A stretch of DNA of 64,000 bases, from contig NZ_JASZYF010000006.1 in the NCBI RefSeq assembly GCF_030317115.1, positions 285,647-349,646 on the forward strand. The letters run 5' to 3'. Within the stretch, counting starts at the first letter, position 1, and each line of letters starts with the position of its first letter. The DNA is from Variovorax gracilis (GTDB lineage: Bacteria > Pseudomonadota > Gammaproteobacteria > Burkholderiales > Burkholderiaceae_C). The position numbers and the translations under genes are program-made. Positions 57,297 through 64,000 of this stretch are shown in pieces. Below the pieces are notes generated by a model that ran no database searches, was not told the origin of the DNA, and worked only from the letters and a program-made list of their open reading frames with translations.

Positions 57297-59096
57297 CTAC
57301 TGAAGCGAAATCGCCTTGTGCGTCGGCGTGGCGTCGAAGATCAGCGTCGAGGGCCAGGGCCGCCAAGTGACACCGAGGGCCGCCGGCGCATTCGGATCAC
57401 CCCGCCTGGCAAAGGCGCCCAGGCTCCTCATCATCGCGTCGGACAGTTCCAGGCGGCCCGGCTTGTTGGCCGTGGAGTTCGCGACGTTCGAGAACAGCGA
57501 CGGGCCGAAGGTGCCGAAGATGAACGGCAGATCGAACGCGTGCGCGGCGCCATAGATGTCGTTCCACGGCGCCGGCTCCTCATCCCAGTCGAAGCGGTAG
57601 TACCAGACCTCGTTCTGCTGCGCCTTGAGCGTGTCGAGAACGTTGTCGCGGCTCGCGATGAAGAAGAGCCGGTTCAGCAGGTCCGTCTTCGCGTTGAACC
57701 CCGTGTCTGGCGTCGCCACTGGAAGGTACTGCGCCGGAATCCACTGGCCGATGCTCACCGTCGGCGGGGCGTCGGGCTGGTAGCTGAACTGTGTCGAGAA
57801 CAAGGTTGCATCGTTCACGATCCGACCGCTGACGCCACCGAGCAAAGGGCTCAGTGCCAGGAAGCTGGGGAACAGCTTCGCCTCGTCACGCGTGTTTCCC
57901 GCCAGGACGGGCACGCGCAGATAGTTGCCGGCCTGTATCGCGGCGATCGGGTTGACCGGCACCACGATGCCATCGGGAATCGGGCCCGAGCCCGCCAGTC
58001 CGAGCGGCGCGAGCCTGGTCAGCAGCGTGCCGAGCAGCGTTGCCGGACTCTTCGAGCGCAGATAGGCGGCGATCTGTTCGGGCGTCTGGCTGGCCGCATA
58101 GGCGGCAGCGGACGCGGCATCGGTGGCGAGCCCGTCCGCGATGAGCTGGTTGCTCAGCAAGGCATTGCCCTGGATGGCGTAGGTTGCTTGCGGGGTGAGC
58201 GTCGGGAAGCTGCCCGGCGGCAGGTTCGACACGAGCGAGATGCCGCCGCTGAGCGGCACCACGCGATGGAAAAGTGGGTGGCGCGCATTCGTGATGAGCG
58301 GCGAAGTCTGCAGCGCGTAGACATTGATGGCGCCGGCCGACTGTCCCATCAAGGTGATGTTGCGCGGGTCACCGCCGAAAGCGTCGATGTCGCGGCGAAC
58401 GAACTCCAGCGCCTTGACGATGTCGAGCAGGGCGAAGTTGCCCGAGTCCGCCACGCCATTGCCGCCGGACTTGAGCTGCGGCAGTTCAAGGAAGCCGAAG
58501 ATGCCGACGCGGTAGTTCACCGTCACCACGACGGCGTTCGCCGCCCTGGCGAGCGCCGCTCCGTCGTAGACCGGGTCCGCCGTGTAGCCGGACACATTGC
58601 TGCCGCCGTGAACGAAGACGATCACGGGCAGCTCGTCGTCGTCCTTGCCGTTGCCCCTGTCATGGCCCCTGTCGTTGTCCTTGCCGCGGCCCTTGCGATC
58701 GTCCTTCGCCGGGCGCCAGATGTTCAGGTACAGGCAGTCCTCGCTGCCCACCGCCTGGTTCAGCGTGGTGCCTATCGTGGCGTCGTAGCGGTTGTTGGCG
58801 CCGGGGCCGTAGATGCGGCCGTACTGCACGCACGCATTGCCGAACTGCTGCGCGGCCCGCGTCCGACTCCACCGATCGGGGTCGACCGGGGCCTTCCAGC
58901 GCAGGTTGCCCACGGGCGGCTTCGCGAAGGGGATGCCTTTCCATGCGTAGGTCCCCGTGGCGTCTGAATCGTCGATGCCGACGATCTTTCCGAAATGCGT
59001 GTTCCGCTCGAGGTCGGCCGGGCGCCCGTGGGCCCAGCAGACTGTCTGAGAAAGAAGCGCAGCGCACGCTGCCACCCACCAAGCCTTACGCATCAT
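57297..59096 (-). CDS. Secreted type-B carboxylesterase
   Basis: A 599-residue alpha/beta hydrolase. A signal peptide (MMRKAWWVAACAALLSQTVC) is followed by the carboxylesterase core: IPFAKPPVGNLRWKAP, SEDCLYLNIW, oxyanion HGG (163-165) and the nucleophile elbow GQSAG (Ser253). Start at MMRKAWW is supported by GGAGGAGACGTGACC. An unusual insertion at about 131-154 consists almost wholly of Lys, Arg, Asp, Gly, Asn and His between LNIWRPA and LPVIVFVHGG. The ester substrate is unknown. Divergent from the serine hydrolase. Confidence 0.9.
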   Translation of the reverse strand: MMRKAWWVAACAALLSQTVCWAHGRPADLERNTHFGKIVGIDDSDATGTYAWKGIPFAKPPVGNLRWKAPVDPDRWSRTRAAQQFGNACVQYGRIYGPGANNRYDATIGTTLNQAVGSEDCLYLNIWRPAKDDRKGRGKDNDRGHDRGNGKDDDELPVIVFVHGGSNVSGYTADPVYDGAALARAANAVVVTVNYRVGIFGFLELPQLKSGGNGVADSGNFALLDIVKALEFVRRDIDAFGGDPRNITLMGQSAGAINVYALQTSPLITNARHPLFHRVVPLSGGISLVSNLPPGSFPTLTPQATYAIQGNALLSNQLIADGLATDAASAAAYAASQTPEQIAAYLRSKSPATLLGTLLTRLAPLGLAGSGPIPDGIVVPVNPIAAIQAGNYLRVPVLAGNTRDEAKLFPSFLALSPLLGGVSGRIVNDATLFSTQFSYQPDAPPTVSIGQWIPAQYLPVATPDTGFNAKTDLLNRLFFIASRDNVLDTLKAQQNEVWYYRFDWDEEPAPWNDIYGAAHAFDLPFIFGTFGPSLFSNVANSTANKPGRLELSDAMMRSLGAFARRGDPNAPAALGVTWRPWPSTLIFDATPTHKAISLQ

Positions 59097-59270
59097 GGTC
59101 ACGTCTCCTCCAGAAGGCCGCAACGGTAAGGGCCGCAGATGGGGGCGCCTACCGGGGAAACCCGACTCGCGACAAGGGCAAAGCGTCGATGCCCCTGGGC
59201 AACAGCACGAAACGACAAGGTCGCATCGTGTCCAATCCGGCCTATCGTCACGACGTTCAGGAGTTCCGCA

Positions 59271-60482
59271 ATGAAGATCAAGAAGATCGCGCTAGGGTTG
59301 CTGGTTGCCCTTGCAGCCGTCGGAGCCGCGGGGTGGTTCAGCCTCGACAAGGAGACGCGCGCACTCCTGGCGACGCTGCCCACCAACCGAGATCTCCTGT
59401 TCTGGAGCCAGCCCCAGCGCGATGCGGCATTCCGCGCGCTGGACCGGTTGCCCATCCTCGCGAAGTCACGCACCGTGAAGGCCGGCGACTCGGCGATGCC
59501 GCTGCCGCCGGGGCCGCCGCTGAAACTGCCGCTCGATCTCGATGCCTACATGGCCGGTCAACGCAGCGCGGCCCTGCTGATCGTGCACGACGGAAAGCTC
59601 CGCCTGGAACGCTATGGCCTGGACTTCGACAGCAGCGGACGGTGGACGAGCTTCTCCGTGGCCAAATCCATCACCTCCACCCTGGTGGGCGCCGCCATCC
59701 GCGATGGCTTCATCAAGAGCATGGACGACAAGGTCAGCGACTACATCCCCCAGATGAAAGGCTCGGCATACGACGATGTCAGCATCCGTCAGCTCCTGAC
59801 GATGACGTCCGGCGTCCGGTGGAACGAGGACTACGCGGACCCGAACTCCGACGTGGCGCGCTTCAACAACCACAAGCCCGAGGAAGGCGTCGACGCGCTC
59901 GTGAGCTACCTCCGCCGCCTGCCGCGCGAGGTGCCGCCCGGCACGCGCTGGCACTACAGCACGGGCGAAACCAACCTGGTCGGCATCCTGGTCAGCCAGG
60001 CGACGAAGAAGCCCTTGTCCGCATACCTCTCGGAAAAGATCTGGTCGACAGCCGGCATGGAACAGGACGCGACCTGGCTCCTCAGCCGCACCGGGCAGGA
60101 GATCAGCGGCTGCTGCATTCAGGCCGCGACACGGGACTTCGCCCGTTTCGGGCTCTTCATCCTCGGCGGTGCCCGTGTCCATGCGCAAAGCATCGTGCCG
60201 GACGGCTGGCTGGAATCCGCGACGACCGAACGCACGGGCATCGGGCAACCAGGCCGCGGCTATGGCTATCAATGGTGGACCTATGCCGATGGCAGCTTCG
60301 CGGCGCGCGGCATCTTCGGCCAGGGCATCTTCATCGACCCGAAGCGCAAGCTCGTCATCGCGTCCAACGCCGACTGGGCTGGAGGCGCGACGGACCGAAT
60401 CGCCAGCGGGGCGCGAGAGGCCTTCTATCGCGCCGTGCAGAAAGCCATCGACGGCGAGGCCACGGGCGGGTCAGGAAGCTGA
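59271..60482 (+). CDS. Serine hydrolase, beta-lactamase class C fold
   Basis: A 403-residue protein with an N-terminal membrane anchor or uncleaved signal (ALGLLVALAAVGAAGWFSL). The penicillin-binding fold carries SVAK (129-132, Ser129 and Lys132), WHYSTGETN in the Tyr-x-Asn position (YST here) and a later HTG-equivalent not clearly seen. It belongs to the 'beta-lactamase family protein' group of esterases/peptidases rather than true AmpC. AGGAG lies 7 bp before ATG 59271. Predicted periplasmic domain. Confidence 0.85.
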   Translation: MKIKKIALGLLVALAAVGAAGWFSLDKETRALLATLPTNRDLLFWSQPQRDAAFRALDRLPILAKSRTVKAGDSAMPLPPGPPLKLPLDLDAYMAGQRSAALLIVHDGKLRLERYGLDFDSSGRWTSFSVAKSITSTLVGAAIRDGFIKSMDDKVSDYIPQMKGSAYDDVSIRQLLTMTSGVRWNEDYADPNSDVARFNNHKPEEGVDALVSYLRRLPREVPPGTRWHYSTGETNLVGILVSQATKKPLSAYLSEKIWSTAGMEQDATWLLSRTGQEISGCCIQAATRDFARFGLFILGGARVHAQSIVPDGWLESATTERTGIGQPGRGYGYQWWTYADGSFAARGIFGQGIFIDPKRKLVIASNADWAGGATDRIASGAREAFYRAVQKAIDGEATGGSGS

Positions 60483-60552
60483 CGCTTCCCGCTGCACGTT
60501 GACGATGGTGGCCGGCATGAAGGGCCGCTGTCCACGATTTGCTTGACCAGGG

Positions 60553-61905
60553 CTAACGCTGTTGCAGACGTTGCAGACGTTGCAGCAGTTCCGCGCTCGG
60601 ATAACCGTCCGCAGGCAAGCCGACGCTGCGTTGATAGCGGCGCACGCCGTCACGGGTGGCGGGGCCCATCACCCCGTCGGGTGTTCCGGTTGCAAAGCCA
60701 CGCTGGTTGAGCGTGGTCTGCAACTCGATCATCTGGCTGCGCGAGAGAGCGGCCAGATCGCGCGGCCAGGCGGACTGCACGTCAGGACCGCCGGCGAGGC
60801 GCTGCGCGAGAAGACTCACGGCCAGCGCATAGCTGGTCGAGTTGTTGTAGCGCAGGATGGCCCGGAAGTTCGGACCGACGAGGAAGGCCGGCCCGCGCGC
60901 ACCCGCCGGCAGCAGGATCGTCGCGTCGGCGAACTCAGGCAGTGGCTGCCCGTTCAGTGTCTTGACGCCTTCTGCGGACCATTGAGCGGTGGACTGGCGC
61001 ACCGCGGTGTCGGCGCGCCCATGGTCGAAGCCGGCCGGCAGGCGCACCTCGACGCCCCAGGGCTTGTCCGCCTGCCAGCCCGAGCGCGACAGGAAGTTCG
61101 CGGTCGATGCCATCACGTCGGCCATGCTGCCCCAGATGTCGCGCCGGCCATCGCCGTCGGCATCCACGGCGTAGGCCAGGAAGTTCGACGGGAGGAACTG
61201 CGTCTGGCCCATCGCGCCAGCCCAGGAGCCGATCATGTGCTCGCGGTCGATGTCGCCCTTGTCGAGGATCTTCAATGCCGCGAGAAGCTCCCGGCGCGCC
61301 CAGTCCTCGCGGCGCCCCTCGAAGCCCAGCGTCGCCAGCGCGTCGATGGTCGGGGTGCTGCCGTAGTTGCCGCCGTAGTTGCTCTCCATGCCCCAGATGG
61401 CGACGAGGATGGTCGGCGGCACGCCGTAGCGCCGCGACGCCGCGTCCGCTTCGGCGCGCACCTGCAGCAGCTTGTCCTGGCCAAGTGCGACGCGCTGGGC
61501 GGTCACGGTGTTGTCGAGGTAGTCCCAGACAGTGCGCGTGAACTCGGGCTGCGCGCGGTCGAGTTCGATGACGCGCGGCAGGAACTGGACGTTGCCCAAT
61601 GCGGCGTTCAGCGTCGCCTCGCTGATGCCTTCCGCACGCGCGGTGGTGCGGAACGCCGCGACCCATTGTGCGAAGCCCTGGCCCGACTCCGCGTCGCTGG
61701 CGGCAGCCGGCGGCGGCTTGGGCGCCGGCAGTGGCGGCGCGGTTCGCGCAATGGGGGCGGGTGGTTGCGCCGGTGCGTTCGATGGCGCCGTGGATGGCGC
61801 CGACGCGCAGCCCGGCAGAAGGGCGATCGCAGACACCATCAGGGCGAGGCGGGAGAAACCGGGGCGACTGGGGAAGCGCGGCGACGTGCTTAAGGTGGGT
61901 TGCAT
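60553..61905 (-). CDS. mltB: Lytic murein transglycosylase B-type lipoprotein with PG-binding domain
   Basis: Cleaves peptidoglycan glycan strands to 1,6-anhydro products. 450 residues: a lipobox (ALLPGCAS, Cys33), Pro/Ala linker, then the SLT family 3 catalytic domain with IWGMESNYGGNYG (Glu174), SWAGAMGQTQFLPSNFLAYA and MASTANFLSRSGWQADKPWG. A C-terminal PG_binding_1 domain (LQTTLNQRGFATGTPDGVMG) ends LLQRLQRLQQR, coded by a repeated nonamer. Start ATG 61905. Divergent from the Bug gene. Confidence 0.93.
   Translation of the reverse strand: MQPTLSTSPRFPSRPGFSRLALMVSAIALLPGCASAPSTAPSNAPAQPPAPIARTAPPLPAPKPPPAAASDAESGQGFAQWVAAFRTTARAEGISEATLNAALGNVQFLPRVIELDRAQPEFTRTVWDYLDNTVTAQRVALGQDKLLQVRAEADAASRRYGVPPTILVAIWGMESNYGGNYGSTPTIDALATLGFEGRREDWARRELLAALKILDKGDIDREHMIGSWAGAMGQTQFLPSNFLAYAVDADGDGRRDIWGSMADVMASTANFLSRSGWQADKPWGVEVRLPAGFDHGRADTAVRQSTAQWSAEGVKTLNGQPLPEFADATILLPAGARGPAFLVGPNFRAILRYNNSTSYALAVSLLAQRLAGGPDVQSAWPRDLAALSRSQMIELQTTLNQRGFATGTPDGVMGPATRDGVRRYQRSVGLPADGYPSAELLQRLQRLQQR
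60561..60587. repeat. Nonanucleotide repeat in mltB 3' end
   Basis: GTTGCAGAC occurs twice in tandem, followed by a variant GTTGCAGCA, coding the RLQRLQ ending of the transglycosylase on the minus strand. A gain or loss of one unit adds or removes three residues without changing frame. Confidence 0.7.
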
Positions 61906-62058
61906 CCGCCGGATTCTCACCCCGTGCCGAACCGGCGAAGTTCGCCATTCCCCAGCCGGAGGGTAGGAAATGGTCACCAATTCGCCTGCGCGCATCGGGA
62001 TTTCCGCGAAGACCGATGGCGCCAGGGACCTGCGAAGCTCCGGCTACAAGGAGACACC

Positions 62059-63033
62059 ATGCAACGTCGAATCATGCTGTGCGGAGCCCTCGTTGCCGCC
62101 GCTTCCGCCGCGATGCCCGTCCACGCGCAGGACAAGTGGCCGAGCAAGCCCATCACCTACATCGTGCCCTTCGGAGCCGGAGGGACCACCGACATCCTCG
62201 CCCGACTGGTGACGACCAAGGCTGCGACGCCGCTGGGCACGAGCTTCGTCATCGAGAACAAGCCGGGCGCGGGCGGCGGCATGGGAACGGACTTCACGGC
62301 CAAGGCCGCGCCGGACGGCTACACGATCCAGGGCGGCACGATCAGTTCGCACGCCATCAACGTGAGCCTGTACTCCAAGCTGCCCTACGACCCCATCAAG
62401 AACTTCCAGCCGATCACGATGATCGGCTCCATGCCGAACGTGCTCGTGGTGCGCGCCGACAGCCCCTACAAGACCGTGCAGGAAGTGGTCGCGGCGATCA
62501 AGGACAAGCCCGGCACCATCAGCTACGCGTCTTCGGGCAACGGCACCTCGCAGCATCTCTCGGGCGTGTTCTTCGAGCAGACCAGCGGCGGCAAGATGGT
62601 CCACGTGCCGTACAAGAGCAGCGCCGAGTCCCTGAATGGACTGCTCTCCGGCCAGGGCCCCGAACTCATCTTCGAGAACCTGGCGCCGGCGCTGCCGCAG
62701 ATCAAGGCCGGCAAGCTCCGCGCCCTGGCAGTGACGTCCGAGAAGCGCAGTGCGCAACTGCCGGAGGTTCCTGCCGTAGCCGAAACCATGCCCGGCTTCA
62801 GCGTGGTGTCGTGGCAGGCGATTTTCGCGCCTGCGGGCGTGCCCAAGCCCATCGTCGACAAGCTGTCCACCGAGTTGATCAAGGTCGTGAACGACCCTGA
62901 AGTGAAGTCCAAGCTGGTGGAGCAGGGCATCGAGCCCGGCGGCATGACGCCCTCGGAGCTGGCGGCGTTCCAGAAGCTCGAAGTCGACAAGTGGGCGCGT
63001 GTCATCAAGGCGGCGAACATCAAGCTGGATTGA
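62059..63033 (+). CDS. Bug-family tripartite tricarboxylate transporter substrate-binding protein
   Basis: A 324-residue periplasmic solute receptor. Signal peptide (MQRRIMLCGALVAAASAAMP, cut after AHAQ near 24), then the Bug fold with ITYIVPFGAGGTTDILARLV, VIENKPGAGGGMGTDFTAKA and APDGYTIQGGT. AAGGAG precedes the ATG at 62059. Bug proteins are extremely numerous in Comamonadaceae and bind various carboxylates or amides. No tctAB membrane genes are adjacent, so the transporter partner is unknown. Confidence 0.92.
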   Translation: MQRRIMLCGALVAAASAAMPVHAQDKWPSKPITYIVPFGAGGTTDILARLVTTKAATPLGTSFVIENKPGAGGGMGTDFTAKAAPDGYTIQGGTISSHAINVSLYSKLPYDPIKNFQPITMIGSMPNVLVVRADSPYKTVQEVVAAIKDKPGTISYASSGNGTSQHLSGVFFEQTSGGKMVHVPYKSSAESLNGLLSGQGPELIFENLAPALPQIKAGKLRALAVTSEKRSAQLPEVPAVAETMPGFSVVSWQAIFAPAGVPKPIVDKLSTELIKVVNDPEVKSKLVEQGIEPGGMTPSELAAFQKLEVDKWARVIKAANIKLD

Positions 63034-63057
63034 ATGTTCGCCCGGTCAGGGCGCGCC

Positions 63058-64000
63058 TCAGTGTCCTGACGCGCCCTCCGCGCCGATGCCGGTCTCCGAG
63101 CGCACTTGCTGCGCGAGGAAACCCGCCCGGTCCTTGGCGGCACGCGGGCTCTTGTCCAGGATCGAGAACAGCCAGATTCCCAAGAATCCGATGGTCATGG
63201 AGAACAGCGCCGGCGACTGGTAGGGGAAGAGCGCCGAGCCCTTGGGATTGCCCAGCGTCGCCTCCCACACGGCCGGCGACACGACGGTCAGCACCACCGA
63301 GGACACCAGCCCCAGAAAGCCCCCGATGACCGCACCGCGCGTGGTGCAATCCTTCCACAGCACCGACATCAGCAGCACGGGGAAGTTGGCCGAAGCGGCG
63401 ACCGCGAAAGCCAGGCTCACCATGAAGGCGATGTTCTGCTTCTCGAACACGATTCCCAGCACCACCGCGACGACGCCCAGTGCGACCGTCGTGATGCGCG
63501 ACACCTTCAGCTCCGCCACGCTGTCGGCCTTGCCCTTCTTGAACACCGTGGCGTAGAGATCGTGCGACACCGCCGATGCGCCGGACAGGGTGAGCCCTGC
63601 AACGACGGCCAGGATGGTCGCGAAGGCCACCGCCGAGATGAAACCGAGGAACACATTGCCGCCCACCGCCTTCGCCAGGTGCACCGCCGCCATGTTCCCC
63701 CCGCCGAGCAGCCCGCCCTTGGGATCGAGGAATTGCGGATCGGTCAGCACGAAGGTGATCGCGCCGAAGCCGATGATGAAGGTCAGCACGTAGAAGTAGC
63801 CGATCCAGGTGGTCGCCCACAGCACCGACTTTCGCGCCTCCTTCGCGTTGGGCACCGTGAAGAAGCGCATCAGGATGTGCGGCAGTCCAGCCGTGCCGAA
63901 CATCAGCGCCATGCCGAAGCTGATCGCCGAGATCGGATCCTTGATGAAGCCCCCCGGCCCCATGATCGAGAAGCCTTCCGCGGCAGCGGCCTCCGGTGGC
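63058..64000 (-). CDS. actP: Sodium:solute symporter, acetate permease ActP-like (cut by window edge)
   Basis: The C-terminal 310 or so residues of an SSS-family symporter. [40 protein letters not shown] and a late [20 protein letters not shown] are typical of ActP-type acetate or short-chain carboxylate uptake. The frame stays open to the window end, and the first internal ATG at 63963 is not the start. Several transmembrane helices are visible. Specificity (acetate versus other carboxylates) cannot be resolved from this part. Convergent with the Bug gene. Confidence 0.88.
   Translation of the reverse strand, partial: PPEAAAAEGFSIMGPGGFIKDPISAISFGMALMFGTAGLPHILMRFFTVPNAKEARKSVLWATTWIGYFYVLTFIIGFGAITFVLTDPQFLDPKGGLLGGGNMAAVHLAKAVGGNVFLGFISAVAFATILAVVAGLTLSGASAVSHDLYATVFKKGKADSVAELKVSRITTVALGVVAVVLGIVFEKQNIAFMVSLAFAVAASANFPVLLMSVLWKDCTTRGAVIGGFLGLVSSVVLTVVSPAVWEATLGNPKGSALFPYQSPALFSMTIGFLGIWLFSILDKSPRAAKDRAGFLAQQVRSETGIGAEGASGH

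Noticed and set aside
1..64000. Insertion sequences, prophage or integrative element
   Set aside because: No transposase, integrase, phage structural gene or attachment-site repeats were recognised; gene order is of core type except for short accessory patches.
1..64000. tRNA or rRNA genes
   Set aside because: No cloverleaf with the T-loop GGTTCGA pattern in a proper context and no rRNA-like sequence was seen; GGTTCGAG at about 7537 lacks matching arms.

Overview
The window reads as ordinary chromosome from a high-GC betaproteobacterium of the Comamonadaceae, most likely Variovorax or a close relative. This is an inference from gene content, not a database match. The supporting signs are a Bug-family (tripartite tricarboxylate) binding protein, HDLRQP-type hybrid sensor kinases, a DUF2917/GcvA-like LysR pair, an argS-SPOR-dsbA block followed by lptA-lptB-rpoN, malate synthase G, and dispersed intergenic GC-rich repeats of a kind I associate with this family. 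I see no rRNA, tRNA, transposase, integrase or CRISPR array. Both window edges cut genes: a CWC-type zinc protein at the left and a sodium/solute (acetate-type) symporter at the right.

Layout. 1-2.8 kb: a phosphofructokinase with PPi-type active-site residues, then an A/T-richer patch with a frameshifted gene remnant, a decayed duplicate fragment and a membrane-anchored orphan protein. 2.9-6.1 kb: a beta-oxidation operon (thiolase, PaaG-like enoyl-CoA isomerase/hydratase, acyl-CoA dehydrogenase). 6.2-13.7 kb: DUF2917/LysR pair, ProQ/FinO protein, malate synthase G, IclR regulator, and a divergent HMG-CoA lyase plus family III CoA-transferase operon ending in a tandem 94-bp repeat. 13.9-19.7 kb: VOC protein, chromate transporter, LysR-DUF2214-MFS/spermidine-synthase fusion, PsiF. 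19.8-27.8 kb: core block argS, SPOR protein, dsbA, lptA, lptB, rpoN, phospholipase D-like lipoprotein. 27.8-40.1 kb: YceI, hybrid kinase, RlmL-type methyltransferase, MetE-like core protein, GST, orphan PIN protein, an ArsR-SRPBCC-GFA operon with a readable operator/promoter, kinase-fold protein, YecA-type protein, MFS permease and small lipoproteins. 40.2-45.7 kb: Fur-controlled TonB siderophore receptor divergent from a tightly overlapped three-gene operon (small basic protein, zeta-toxin-like kinase, ASCH protein), followed by monooxygenase-like and orphan genes. 45.8-57.3 kb: small acetyltransferase, NTF2-like protein, PncC, PgpA, LuxR regulator plus hybrid kinase, ThiL, YbdK-type carboxylate-amine ligase, CPA2-type antiporter, ApaG, Rpe, aspartoacylase-like hydrolase and DUF883-like proteins. 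57.3-64 kb: secreted carboxylesterase, serine beta-lactamase-like hydrolase, MltB-type transglycosylase, Bug protein and symporter.

How it fits together. Most of the window is housekeeping (tRNA charging, LPS export, disulfide formation, sigma-54, peptidoglycan and phospholipid turnover) mixed with accessory carbon and CoA-ester catabolism feeding acetyl-CoA and glyoxylate metabolism. The strongest candidate for an undescribed system is the 42.8-44.4 kb operon. There a zeta-like P-loop kinase overlaps by 4 nt both a basic 116-residue upstream protein, which is not recognisable as an epsilon antitoxin, and a downstream ASCH-domain protein. Secondary points of interest are the decayed duplicated locus beside pfk, the 94-bp repeats that abut stop codons of convergent genes, the antiporter-YbdK-ThiL operon, and a possible free-hydroxymethylglutarate catabolic pair.
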